Below are positions 27,726 through 36,974 of a stretch of DNA of 36,974 bases, in pieces. Source of the DNA: Dehalococcoidia bacterium (GTDB lineage Bacteria > Chloroflexota > Dehalococcoidia > UBA2979); NCBI GenBank assembly GCA_022451865.1, contig JAKUNM010000009.1, forward strand, positions 1-36,974, read 5' to 3'. A program made the translations under genes and the position numbers. The notes under the pieces are model-generated. The model ran no database searches and was not told where the DNA came from. It saw only the letters and a list, made by a program, of their open reading frames with translations. Each line of letters starts with the position of its first letter. Position 1 is the stretch's first letter.

Positions 27726-28625
27726 TTATTCCCATGGCAAAGATCGTGGTTTTAAAATTTGTCTAACTGATCCATCTGCAACAAGTAATATAAGATCTAG
27801 GTTGCCATAAAGTTGAGGATTCATACTCTTTAGTGAAGTAGTAAATAGTTCATCTTTCATATGCGTTACGCTGGTTAAGAGTATTAATAAAGAAAGATCT
27901 GTAGATTCTGCAGTGATTTGTTTGGTGGCCCTAGCAATTTGTTGACGTAATTCTTTGCGAATATATGATCCTTCGATTAGATCAATTTGAGGTGGGGTAC
28001 TAATTACAGAGATACCATCTGGTGCATCTTTTTGTAAGCGCGAAACAACCCAATAATCATGTACTGGAACAGTCGTTAATTCTTCAACTTTTAGTAAACT
28101 GGCTTTGTCTCTAATTTGCGACAAAATCACATCAAGTTCTGCCTTTTCATCAGGTGTTCTATATATTTCTCTAGAATCAAGGTGGAATGATCCTTCAATT
28201 CCTTCAGAAATTATTGTCCATTCATTGGATAATCCACCACTTACAGCAACATAGGCTCCATCATTTTCTAATTTCGCTAACTTAACTGAGGTGGGGATTC
28301 TTACCTCCCGTCGTTCTCCTGGTGAAAGGTATTTTATTCCATTTAGTAATGTTTTATTGATATCAGAATTTGATAATGTGAGATCGTTAATGTTTACCCG
28401 AGGCGGGATCCAAATGTTATAAGCACCGTCCTCTTCTACTTCTTTATTGAGTAAATTTTCATAGTCATCAATTGTATTTGCGTAATCAGTGTTTCCCCAT
28501 AATTTAGCTATAGTAACGCCAACACTAAAATTTCTTTGCTTAAGAATTGCATCATGTATTTTAGATTTTTCATTATGAACATGAAAAGTACGAAAATAAT
28601 GATGACTCATCCATTCAGCAGCCAT
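27726..28625 (-). CDS. Hypothetical protein
   Basis: 299-aa open frame with plausible composition; convergent with the RDD gene; no family recognised. Confidence 0.6.
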   Translation of the reverse strand: MAAEWMSHHYFRTFHVHNEKSKIHDAILKQRNFSVGVTIAKLWGNTDYANTIDDYENLLNKEVEEDGAYNIWIPPRVNINDLTLSNSDINKTLLNGIKYLSPGERREVRIPTSVKLAKLENDGAYVAVSGGLSNEWTIISEGIEGSFHLDSREIYRTPDEKAELDVILSQIRDKASLLKVEELTTVPVHDYWVVSRLQKDAPDGISVISTPPQIDLIEGSYIRKELRQQIARATKQITAESTDLSLLILLTSVTHMKDELFTTSLKSMNPQLYGNLDLILLVADGSVRQILKPRSLPWE

Positions 28626-28677
28626 AAATAATGCAGATGTTTCTGTAGATAAAGTTGTAATGGATCAAGTCCTCATA

Positions 28678-29097
28678 TTATGAATTGTCTTTTGCAGCTA
28701 AGCGTTCATCACGTCTATTTAATGCTGGTTCCACACCGTTTTTAAGGAATTGGAGAATCACTGACACATTAAAAACTAAAAATCCAATCACTCCAACCCA
28801 CTTAAGTAGTGTGTAATAGATATTAGAAGTGTATTCAAGTTGTTGAAAAGTTAGTACTGTAATTACAGAAAGTGCTATTAGTAACAAAGAGATAATAATT
28901 ACATCCCATTTATGGATAAATCGACTAAAGGCAGCTAAAAGACCAGCACCAATAGCTATATTTCCAGCTATCATTCCTAACAGTGGAGTGCCATGATGAT
29001 CCCAAATTTGGTAAGAGGCTAAGATTAGAAGCATCATCCCAGCAGGAGCCAGAATAGCAAAAATTATTCCAGGTAGATCGCTTCGGTGAAATCTCAT
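28678..29097 (-). CDS. Small integral membrane protein
   Basis: About four hydrophobic segments in 139 aa; no family recognised. Confidence 0.6.
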   Translation of the reverse strand: MRFHRSDLPGIIFAILAPAGMMLLILASYQIWDHHGTPLLGMIAGNIAIGAGLLAAFSRFIHKWDVIIISLLLIALSVITVLTFQQLEYTSNIYYTLLKWVGVIGFLVFNVSVILQFLKNGVEPALNRRDERLAAKDNS

Positions 29098-29265
29098 GTA
29101 TATCCCTTTCCTGAGAATTATATTACCTGAATATCTGTATTATTCCGAAAAATCTGATAATAGAAGTTGATTACATAATAATTTTGATATTCGGTATCTT
29201 ATTTTTGATAATACTCAGTATGATGTCATATAAGATAATAAAAGTTTTATTGGTCAGGAATATAT

Positions 29266-30018
29266 GTGTCTATAAATATTACTTATGAAGATCACATTGC
29301 CATACTCTCTTTGGAGCTCACAGAAGATTATTTTGACTTGGATTCCTTAAATGAGTTAGCTGAGCACGCTTCAGCTATTAGTTTGGATGTAGAGAATACA
29401 TATGTTGTAGTGATTCGTTCTCTGAATTCTTCATTTGCTAAAGGGTGGTCACAGGAAATACTTAATATGACAGTAGATGATGAGATTACTATAGGAGCTG
29501 CATTTACTGAAATTGCTAGTATAAAGCAACCAACAATTGTTGCTACATCTGGTTCTGTCATCAGTGCTGGTTTAGAATTAGCGCTGGCATGTGATATACG
29601 AGTTGCAGCTGCGGATTCATTATTTGCATTTCCGGAAACTAAGATGGGATATGTCCCTTTAGCCGGTGCAACTCAACGTTTACCACGTGCGATAGGTAGA
29701 TCGAATGCTTTACGTATGCTACTCACTGGAGAGGAAATCAATGCAGATGAAGCATTGCGTATAGGATTGATTTCCGAATTGATTGATGAAAAAGGATTAG
29801 ATATACGTGTTAAGGAAATTGCTAAAATTATTGCTTCACGTGGCCCTATTGCTACTCGTTTTGCTAAAGAAGCAGTACTTCGAGGTAGTGAAGTTGGTCT
29901 TTCAGAAGGCCTTCAAACTGAATTGGACCTGACTGTAATTTTACAAGCCACGGAAGATCGTGCAGAAGGTGTAGCGGCATTTATAGAAAAAAGAGATCCT
30001 GTATTTAAAAACAGATAA
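29266..30018 (+). CDS. Enoyl-CoA hydratase/isomerase family protein
   Basis: SAGLELALACDIRVAAADSLFAFPETKMGYVPLAGATQRLPR (both crotonase Glu positions present); GTG start. Confidence 0.92.
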   Translation: MSINITYEDHIAILSLELTEDYFDLDSLNELAEHASAISLDVENTYVVVIRSLNSSFAKGWSQEILNMTVDDEITIGAAFTEIASIKQPTIVATSGSVISAGLELALACDIRVAAADSLFAFPETKMGYVPLAGATQRLPRAIGRSNALRMLLTGEEINADEALRIGLISELIDEKGLDIRVKEIAKIIASRGPIATRFAKEAVLRGSEVGLSEGLQTELDLTVILQATEDRAEGVAAFIEKRDPVFKNR

Positions 30019-30055
30019 TGATAAAGTTACTTTTTGATTTTGAGAGGAATAGAAG

Positions 30056-30319
30056 ATGAATGTCGTACTAAATTCTGATGATGCACACATTTTAGTCACG
30101 TTGGTGAGTGCACAAATATTGGATCATGTTGACTTGTCCCCTGAAGGCCGCAAATTAGTTGAAGAATGGAGACGTGATAGAAATTTAGGTACTAGTGCGA
30201 TGGATGATTTTACAGTTTTCCTAAATGAACGTATCGGTAATTATATAGATGAACGTACAACCAGAATGATGCGTACAAAAGGTAAGGTGAAAGTTTCTGA
30301 AACGGAGCGTTGGTCATGA
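30056..30319 (+). CDS. Small conserved-looking protein, paralog A of a tandem pair
   Basis: agagga RBS; 87 aa; shares pattern Q-I-x-x..LS....WR....G..AM....N..I with the next ORF. Confidence 0.7.
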   Translation: MNVVLNSDDAHILVTLVSAQILDHVDLSPEGRKLVEEWRRDRNLGTSAMDDFTVFLNERIGNYIDERTTRMMRTKGKVKVSETERWS

Positions 30320-30552
30320 AGGTAGAATTTACAGTAGAAGAATCGACAACGATGTTTGATGCTGTTGTAGATCAGATTGTGGAGATCAAACTTAGCAAGC
30401 AGGATAAAGCTATGATTCGGAGATGGCGAACGGAAATGTCTCCTGGTTCATACGCTATGCAGCTTTTAGGTGAAAAAATAAATGCTGAGTTGGAACGTGA
30501 ACATACACGCAGTGAAGTCAGTGCAATTAAGAAGCCTGATTGGGCATCTTAA
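30316..30552 (+). CDS. Small protein, paralog B of a tandem pair
   Basis: ATG at 30316 overlaps the previous stop (ATGA); VVDQIVEIKLSKQDKAMIRRWRTEMSPGSYAMQLLGEKINAEL. Confidence 0.7.
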   Translation: MKVEFTVEESTTMFDAVVDQIVEIKLSKQDKAMIRRWRTEMSPGSYAMQLLGEKINAELEREHTRSEVSAIKKPDWAS

Positions 30553-30576
30553 TTGCACTAAACTGTGGAGGTCGTT

Positions 30577-31290
30577 TTGCCTAATTTTATCGATGCAGAA
30601 CGTCAGGAAGATGTATTAATCCTACGGCTTAATCGCCCTGAAAGCTTAAACGCCTTAAATACTGCGATGCGTGATGAACTATGGCAGTATCTAATGTTAC
30701 TTCACGATGATCTTTCTATTAAATCTGCTGTTTTGCATGGAGCAGGTGATAGAGCATTTTCTGCAGGTGCTGACATAACAGAGTTTGGTACAGCACCTTC
30801 TATTATTGATGCACGAGCAGCAAGGGAGAATCGCGATTTGTGGAATTTAATGCAATCTCTGGATACTCCTCTAATCGCTGCTCTTCAGGGATTTTCATTT
30901 GGTGCTGGTCTTGAAATGGCTTTATATTGTGATTTGAGAGTTGCAGAATATAATGCTCTATTTGCGTTACCTGAAGTAAAGTTAGGATATATACCATCGG
31001 CTGGCGGTACACAAACTCTACCGCGCCACATTAATGCTTCTGATTCAAGTATGATGATTACCTCAGGCAATTCAATTAATGCAGAAAAAGCCTATCAAAT
31101 TGGATTGATACAGTACCTAACCGATCATTCACGATATTTACAACTAGCAATTGATTTGGCCGTAAAGATTTCTCAGATGAATCCTAAGATTGTACGTGCT
31201 ATTAAGAGATCCGTGCGTAGTAGCAGTGAAATGGGAATTTCTGAAGGACTGGCTTATGAAGCTAGAGTTAGATTGTCACTATCTAAGTAG
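30577..31290 (+). CDS. Enoyl-CoA hydratase/isomerase family protein
   Basis: LRLNRPESLNALN, DRAFSAGADITEFG, GAGLEMALYCDLRVAEYNALFALPEVKLGYIPSAGGTQTLPR; TTG 30577 after gtggaggt RBS preferred over 30565. Confidence 0.92.
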   Translation: MPNFIDAERQEDVLILRLNRPESLNALNTAMRDELWQYLMLLHDDLSIKSAVLHGAGDRAFSAGADITEFGTAPSIIDARAARENRDLWNLMQSLDTPLIAALQGFSFGAGLEMALYCDLRVAEYNALFALPEVKLGYIPSAGGTQTLPRHINASDSSMMITSGNSINAEKAYQIGLIQYLTDHSRYLQLAIDLAVKISQMNPKIVRAIKRSVRSSSEMGISEGLAYEARVRLSLSK

Positions 31291-31318
31291 TAATTGTTTA
31301 AGGTTAATATAGAGACTT

Positions 31319-31834
31319 ATGCATAATGGCGAGGAAAAAAAATCACACAAGCTATTTAATCTGTTGCCTAATATTCCTCCTTCCCTTGGCCCTATTGCAC
31401 TCATTGCCTTTTCCGCTTTGACAGTTTTAGTTTTTTTGTGGGGTGAACTAGTTGCTGATCCTCGAATTGATGTATCTCAATTCGATGCAGGACCTATTGA
31501 AAAATTTGATATAGGCAAAATTATAACTCTTGATGAGTTGGGATTTTATCTTATTGGCATGGAAGATGGTCGTATTCGTGCAGTAGATGGTCGTAATGAG
31601 AAAAGTGGGTGTGAAGTAATTTATGATAGAGAGGATACACGCGGTATTTCTAAAAATCCTCTGAGTATTACGGGAGTATTTTTGGATCGTTGTTCTGATA
31701 GTGTGTGGGCATTGACTGGAGATGCTATAAGTGGTGCTAATTATCCTTTAAGAACTCCACAAGTGACTTACAAAAGAGATGCAGAGGGCATTTTGCACGT
31801 CTGGGTTGAAGTAATTACGGTTTTAGATAGATGA
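31319..31834 (+). CDS. Membrane-anchored Rieske-like fold protein lacking [2Fe-2S] ligands
   Basis: N-terminal TM; EKSGCEVIYD ... GVFLDRCSDSVWALTGDAISGANYPLRTP ... GILHVWVEV aligns by eye with Rieske CTHLGC...CPCHGS...G.GPAPRPL. Confidence 0.55.
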   Translation: MHNGEEKKSHKLFNLLPNIPPSLGPIALIAFSALTVLVFLWGELVADPRIDVSQFDAGPIEKFDIGKIITLDELGFYLIGMEDGRIRAVDGRNEKSGCEVIYDREDTRGISKNPLSITGVFLDRCSDSVWALTGDAISGANYPLRTPQVTYKRDAEGILHVWVEVITVLDR

Positions 31835-31921
31835 TAAAGCGTTGAATTAGTACTGTGGTGTTACGTATGGAGTTGTCATTGCTAAAAAAAGCGATGCAAG
31901 TATAGGATTGAGTTGTTTCGT

Positions 31922-31952
31922 CAAGAGACTTAATGTAGTCTTTTGTTGTTTT
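31922..31952 (+). terminator. Rho-independent terminator
   Basis: CAAGAGACT-TAATGT-AGTCTTTTG stem (9 bp) followed by TTGTTTT. Confidence 0.65.
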
Positions 31953-32047
31953 CATATTGAATAAAAAATATGAGAAGCGAATGGAACTTTCCGAATTTAT
32001 TTGATTTGATTATAGCGTCCGTTTGTTAGAGCGGTGGGAGGATCGCT

Positions 32048-33631
32048 ATGAACACAGCTGAATTTCTTACTATTTCTTCTGCTATAGTGCCAGATAGAAC
32101 TGCATTAGCAGATCAAGATCACCACATTGCTTATATGGAATTACAGTCAAATGTGAATAAGTTAGCCAATGCTTTTCAATCTCTTGGAGTTGGTAAAGGG
32201 GCTAATGTTGGAGTAATGGCTGTTAATAGTCCTGATTTTGTAGAGATTTATTATGCTTCTGCTACTGTGGGTGCGACCTTAGTTCCATTAAATTTTCGTG
32301 CGAAAACAGAAGAAATTACCCATATGGTTAATGAGGCGGATATTGCAACTTTATTTATTGCAGAGCGATATTGGCCGATTTACGAAGAAGTGAAAGATTC
32401 ACTTAATGGTGTTAAAAATGTGATTGGTATTGATTTTAGTCCTCCTGGGTGTGAATCATTCGCAGATATTCGTGCAAGTGCAGAAGACATCCCTGTTTTT
32501 ATCGATATAGATGATGGAGATCCTACACTTTTAATTTATACTTCTGGAACAACATCACTCCCGAAGGGTGTAGTTTTATCCTATCAAGCTTTGACTGCAC
32601 TAGTAGTTAATACACAGTCTCCGGCAGATCCTACAGTTGATCAGGAGGTGGTTTTAGTTGCGGTACCTTTTTATCATATTGCAGGTGCTACCACGATGAT
32701 GAGCACTATCTTTTCAGGTCGTAGGCTTGCTATTCTTCCTCAATTTACGCCTGAGGGATGGTTGCAGATGGTTCAAGATGAGAAAGTAACGCATGCTTTC
32801 GTTGTTCCAACAATGTTAAAGCGCATCATGGAAGTAGAAGACTTTTCATCTTACGATCTATCTTCATTAAGACTTATTACATATGGTGCTGCGCCCATGC
32901 CGTATGAGGTAGTAAGAAATGCTGTTGATGTTTTCCCTCCTCAAGGCGTTGATCTCATGAATGCATATGGCCAGACAGAAGCCACTGGTTCCATGACCTT
33001 TCTTAGTCCTGAAGATCATCGCCTCGATGGTACTCAGGAGCAAAATGAATTGAAATTAGAACGTTTACGTTCTGTTGGTCGTCCGATGGCTGATATGGAT
33101 ATTGCAATAAAATCACCCGATGGCTCAATTCTTCCTCCGGATCAGGAAGGGGAGATATGTATTCGGGGAGATCGTGTTATGAAAGGCTATAACAAGAGAG
33201 AAGATGATACTGGTGCGACGATCCATGATGGATGGTTACATACTGGCGATCTTGGTAAAATTGATGCGGGTGGATATTTATTCATCACTGGTAGACTAAA
33301 AGATATGGTGATACGAGGTGGGGAAAATATTTCTACTGCTGAAATCGAAAATGTTTTAGAAGATCATGATGCCATATCTGAGGCAGCAGTCATTGGAGTA
33401 AAAGACACGGAATGGGGTGAGGTAGTTAAGGCTATAGTTGTTTTATCAGTAGATAATGCAAAGCCGTCTGAATCAGATTTGACGGATTATGTGAAGTCTC
33501 GCTTGGCGTCATATAAAGCTCCTGCACTGTACCAATGGGTTGATGAATTGCCCCGTAACCACTTAGGGAAAGTTCTAAAAAATGATTTGAGAGACCAATA
33601 TGGTCAACCAACTGAAGGTACGATTGTGTAA
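32048..33631 (+). CDS. Acyl-CoA synthetase / AMP-dependent ligase
   Basis: LLIYTSGTTSLPKGVVLSYQAL, NAYGQTEATGSMTFL, DGWLHTGDLGKID, GRLKDMVIRGGENIS, GKVLKNDLR. Confidence 0.95.
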   Translation: MNTAEFLTISSAIVPDRTALADQDHHIAYMELQSNVNKLANAFQSLGVGKGANVGVMAVNSPDFVEIYYASATVGATLVPLNFRAKTEEITHMVNEADIATLFIAERYWPIYEEVKDSLNGVKNVIGIDFSPPGCESFADIRASAEDIPVFIDIDDGDPTLLIYTSGTTSLPKGVVLSYQALTALVVNTQSPADPTVDQEVVLVAVPFYHIAGATTMMSTIFSGRRLAILPQFTPEGWLQMVQDEKVTHAFVVPTMLKRIMEVEDFSSYDLSSLRLITYGAAPMPYEVVRNAVDVFPPQGVDLMNAYGQTEATGSMTFLSPEDHRLDGTQEQNELKLERLRSVGRPMADMDIAIKSPDGSILPPDQEGEICIRGDRVMKGYNKREDDTGATIHDGWLHTGDLGKIDAGGYLFITGRLKDMVIRGGENISTAEIENVLEDHDAISEAAVIGVKDTEWGEVVKAIVVLSVDNAKPSESDLTDYVKSRLASYKAPALYQWVDELPRNHLGKVLKNDLRDQYGQPTEGTIV

Positions 33632-33676
33632 ATATGGAAATAGAATTTGTATGCATGTTTAAAATGGTGATGATTA

Positions 33677-35875
33677 ATGGCAACTGAATCTGCTATTCAC
33701 AATAATCGACTGCAATCTCAGCTAATTGGTAAATGGTGGATGCCTGCAATCGCGCTTAGTTTGGGCGGCCTTTATTTAGCTATGCAGTTTAGTTCAACTG
33801 AAGGTGCAGGACGCGAATCATTTTTTAATGTTGCCCACCCTTGGTCAGTATATGTATTTATGTCTTCTTTGGTGAGCTTATTAGTTTTTGGTTTAGTCCG
33901 ACATGCTACTTTGTGGCGCTTAGGTAAGGAGACTCCGGAAAGTGTTTTTGCCAATTTACCGCACCGATTCAAAAATGTTTTTCGTTTAGGTGTTGCACAA
34001 GATAAGGTCAGACGTGATCGTTATGCAGCCGTAATGCATTGGTCTATTTCTTCGTCTATTGTTGTCTTAACACTTGTCACCGCTCAAGTCGCTATTGAAG
34101 ATGATACACCTCTTAATTTTTTACATGGCCCTTACTATTTGTTTTTTTCTTTCTATGGAGATCTATTTGGATTGATAGGTTTAGTAGGTGTTGGCATGGC
34201 AATGTGGCGCCGATATTTTGTAGATTTTTCTCGAATACGTTGGGATGAACGTCCAGAAGATCATCTTATTATTGTTGGCCTAGGCTTAGTGCTACTTTCC
34301 GGTTTTTTTGTAGAAGCCTTTCGAATTGAAGTGACAGAATTAACACAATATCCTGATTGGGCAAAATGGTCTTTTGTATCTTATGTTTTGGCTAACTTTT
34401 TTGAAATTTTTGCAATGAGTGATAATCAAATATTGTGGAGTCATAGCGCGATGTGGTGGGTACATATTGTTTTGGCTTTTTCTTGGTTGGCTTTGATAGT
34501 TTTTACAAGGTTAGATCACCTATTCTTTGCTCCGATCAATGCATTTTTATTACGGACTGATTCTCCTGGACGTTTGTCAACAATTCCTAATATTGAAGAG
34601 CAAGAGATTTTTGGCGTTGGCTATATTCAGGATTTTTCATGGAAGCAGCTTTTTGAGTTAGACGCCTGTGTTCGATGTGGAAGATGCACAGATGTATGTC
34701 CGGCAAATTTAGCTGGCCAGCCACTATCTCCTATGCATCTTATCCAAGACTTAAAAGGTCATTTAGCTTCCGTTGGTCCATCGATACAAAAAACAGGGAA
34801 TGAAGGTGGTGATACTAGATCGGTTTCACCAATTTCTATGGTCGGTGAAGTCATTCAGGATGAGACCCTTTGGGCCTGTCGTACGTGTGGTGCATGTGTA
34901 CAGGAATGTCCAGTGATGATAGAGCATGTCCCAACTATTGTTGATATGCGTAGATTTTTAGTCATGGATGAAGCTCGATTACCACAAACGGCTCAAGCTG
35001 CATTGCAAAATATTGAAATGCGAGGTCATCCTTGGAGTGGGACTGCGTTAGAAAGAACTACATGGATGGATGGTTTAGGTGATGTACCAATTTTTGATGG
35101 TACACAAGATTATCTGTATTGGGTTGGCTGTTCAGGTTCATTAGTAGAAAGAAATTTGCCGATTACCAAAGCTGTGTTTAGGCTTCTGAAAGAAGCTGGA
35201 TCCTCTTTTGGTGTTCTGGGGCAGGAAGAAACATGCAACGGCGATCCAGCTAGAAGGTTAGGTAATGAATATCTTTACCAAATCTTAGCAGAACAATTAA
35301 TTGGTACCTTTAAAGAGAAAAATGTTCAGAAAGTAATAACTAATTGTCCGCATTGTTTCAATACGTTTAAAAATGAATACCCTCAATTTGATGGGCATTT
35401 TGAAGTATTCCATCACACTGAATTTTTAAATTCTCAATTACAATCAGGTGCCTTGAAAGTGCAATATGATTTACCTGAAACGGTTACCTACCATGATTCA
35501 TGTTATCTGGGTCGTATCAATGGTGTTTATGATGCTCCTAGACAGATTTTAGATTTTGTTCCTGGTGCGAACATCCAAGAAATGCAAAGAAATATGAGTA
35601 AAGGTCTTTGTTGTGGTGCTGGTGGTGGGAATATGTGGCAGGAAGAAGTCGGTGAAAGAAGAGTAAACCATGTGCGTAGTGAAGAAGCTATAGCTACTGG
35701 TGCAAGTAAAGTAATTTCTAACTGCCCTTTTTGTATTCAGATGTTTGAAGATGGGGTACCAGCCATGCAGCCAGAAGAGGTTGGTAGAATTGAACCCTTT
35801 GATGTGGCAGAAATTTTAGAGCTTGCTGTTTTTGGTAATCAAGATAATTTAGAAGAAGAAATTACAGAAGTATAG
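33677..35875 (+). CDS. Membrane (Fe-S)-binding oxidoreductase: NarI-like TM domain, two [4Fe-4S] motifs, two CCG-type domains; probable ETF:quinone oxidoreductase
   Basis: TM-rich N-terminus; CVRCGRCTDVCPANLAG, CRTCGACVQECPVMIEH; WVGCSGSL...EETCNGDPARRLG and DSCYLGRINGVYD...GLCCGAGGGNMW; followed by etfB/etfA. Confidence 0.88.
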   Translation: MATESAIHNNRLQSQLIGKWWMPAIALSLGGLYLAMQFSSTEGAGRESFFNVAHPWSVYVFMSSLVSLLVFGLVRHATLWRLGKETPESVFANLPHRFKNVFRLGVAQDKVRRDRYAAVMHWSISSSIVVLTLVTAQVAIEDDTPLNFLHGPYYLFFSFYGDLFGLIGLVGVGMAMWRRYFVDFSRIRWDERPEDHLIIVGLGLVLLSGFFVEAFRIEVTELTQYPDWAKWSFVSYVLANFFEIFAMSDNQILWSHSAMWWVHIVLAFSWLALIVFTRLDHLFFAPINAFLLRTDSPGRLSTIPNIEEQEIFGVGYIQDFSWKQLFELDACVRCGRCTDVCPANLAGQPLSPMHLIQDLKGHLASVGPSIQKTGNEGGDTRSVSPISMVGEVIQDETLWACRTCGACVQECPVMIEHVPTIVDMRRFLVMDEARLPQTAQAALQNIEMRGHPWSGTALERTTWMDGLGDVPIFDGTQDYLYWVGCSGSLVERNLPITKAVFRLLKEAGSSFGVLGQEETCNGDPARRLGNEYLYQILAEQLIGTFKEKNVQKVITNCPHCFNTFKNEYPQFDGHFEVFHHTEFLNSQLQSGALKVQYDLPETVTYHDSCYLGRINGVYDAPRQILDFVPGANIQEMQRNMSKGLCCGAGGGNMWQEEVGERRVNHVRSEEAIATGASKVISNCPFCIQMFEDGVPAMQPEEVGRIEPFDVAEILELAVFGNQDNLEEEITEV

Positions 35876-35949
35876 TTACATTTAGTAGATGACAGTTCGA
35901 GATGAAGTTATTGTAATCTAAGTCGTTTTGTTAGCAATGGAGGAATATT

Positions 35950-36756
35950 ATGCATTTTGTAGTGTGTGCCAAACAAATACCAGATCCGGAGACACCACCT
36001 TCGGCATTTAAAATAGATGAATCCACTAATACTGTTGTTCCTGCTCAGGGTTTTCAGCCTGTTTTAAGCCAGTACGATGGTATTGCTGCTGAAGCTGCCT
36101 TACAGATTAAAGAAGCATTAGGCGATGAAGCTAAAATTACGGTATTGTCAGTTGGTGCTGAAAGTGCTCAAGCTGCAATCAAGCAAGTCTTGGCAATGGG
36201 TGCTGATGAAGGCGTTCTCTTACAGGACGATGCTTTTGAAGGTGGTGATTCTCACACTACTGCAAAGGTACTTGCTGCAGCAATAAGTAATCTTGGTGAT
36301 GTTGATGCTGTCTTTTGTGGAAGACAGGCTGCCGACTGGGATGTAGGACAAGTTGGATTACTTGTTGCTGAGGCACTCGGGTGGCCAGCTGCAATACTTG
36401 CAAAAGGAGTAGAAATATCTGATGGTTCGATGAAAACTACTCGCGTAATGTCAGATGGATTCGAGACAGTCTCTCAAGCACTGCCTGCGGTAGTAACTGT
36501 GTCTAATGAATTTGGTGAACCTCGATATCCTAAATTACAACAAATTATGCAAGCAGCTAAGAAAACAGTGACTACAATGACTCATGGCGAATTAGGGCTG
36601 GATCCTAGTGAAGTAGGTTCCTCAGGTGCACGATTGAAATTAGAAAAACTTTATATCCCTCAGTCAGATTCTCAAGTTGAAATAATAGATGGTGAGACTC
36701 CTGAGGAACAGGCCACGAATTTAATTGCGAAGCTTGTTGCGGATAAAGTACTGTAG
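35950..36756 (+). CDS. etfB: Electron transfer flavoprotein beta subunit
   Basis: MHFVVCAKQIPDPETPPSAFKIDESTNTVVP; AVFCGRQAADWDVGQVGLLVAEALGWP. Confidence 0.93.
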   Translation: MHFVVCAKQIPDPETPPSAFKIDESTNTVVPAQGFQPVLSQYDGIAAEAALQIKEALGDEAKITVLSVGAESAQAAIKQVLAMGADEGVLLQDDAFEGGDSHTTAKVLAAAISNLGDVDAVFCGRQAADWDVGQVGLLVAEALGWPAAILAKGVEISDGSMKTTRVMSDGFETVSQALPAVVTVSNEFGEPRYPKLQQIMQAAKKTVTTMTHGELGLDPSEVGSSGARLKLEKLYIPQSDSQVEIIDGETPEEQATNLIAKLVADKVL

Positions 36757-36780
36757 TTTTTAGTTCGAGAGGGACAAAGA

Positions 36781-36974
36781 ATGGCAAAAAATATTTTAGT
36801 TGTTGGTGAACACGCAGATAGTGAAATAACTGCTACTACTGCTGAGTTGATTGGTCAGTCGACTCGATTGGCAGAAGGTGGATTAGTCTCTGTTGCATTA
36901 CTTGGAAGTAGTGCGGCTGATGCTACTCAGCAAGCCTTTGAAGCAGGTGCTGGAAAAGTATTTGTGAATGATGA
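36781..36974 (+). CDS. etfA: Electron transfer flavoprotein alpha subunit, N-terminus only (truncated by window end)
   Basis: MAKNILVVGEHADSEITATTAELIGQSTRLAEGGLVSVALLGSSAADATQQAFEAGAGKVFVND. Confidence 0.88.
   Translation, partial: MAKNILVVGEHADSEITATTAELIGQSTRLAEGGLVSVALLGSSAADATQQAFEAGAGKVFVND

Noticed and set aside
29101-29265. Repeated GATAATA motifs before the crotonase gene
   Set aside because: Short AT-rich matches expected by chance in this composition
1-36974. CRISPR arrays, tRNA/rRNA genes, IS elements, prophage or defence systems
   Set aside because: No repeat-spacer pattern, tRNA-like T-loop (GGTTCRANYCC) context, transposase or phage gene was seen on reading

Overview
AT-rich bacterial chromosomal window (about 37 kb), almost fully coding. 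Gene content (branched-chain amino-acid biosynthesis, many crotonases, an acyl-CoA ligase, F420-related NADP reductase, ETF plus a membrane Fe-S oxidoreductase) is compatible with a marine Chloroflexota/SAR202-like genome, but the taxonomy is inference. Main blocks: npdG-like gene; degenerate serine-protease lipoprotein; crotonase plus HtrA-like protease; cobU/cobT; a c-di-AMP (ydaO/yuaA-type) riboswitch in front of a 70-aa zinc-ribbon protein; leuB, cimA, leuC-leuD plus an APH-fold kinase; divergent/convergent leuA-ilvH-ilvB; FAD reductase, aldo-keto reductase, PH-like membrane protein, ilvE; MBL hydrolase, GcvT-like protein, unknown protein, uppP; tandem SDRs; two crotonases bracketing two tandem paralogous small proteins; a Rieske-like protein without cluster ligands; acyl-CoA ligase; FeS/CCG membrane oxidoreductase, etfB and truncated etfA. 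Most interesting items not in the ORF track: (1) a 31-codon Leu/Val/Ile-rich leader peptide followed directly by a 15-bp hairpin upstream of ilvB (attenuator-like); (2) the c-di-AMP riboswitch with an SD-sequestering hairpin controlling an uncharacterised zinc ribbon; (3) a 55-codon in-frame internally deleted acyl-CoA dehydrogenase remnant; (4) three apparent 'dead' enzymes (protease, SDR, Rieske), two of them accompanied in the window by an intact family member.
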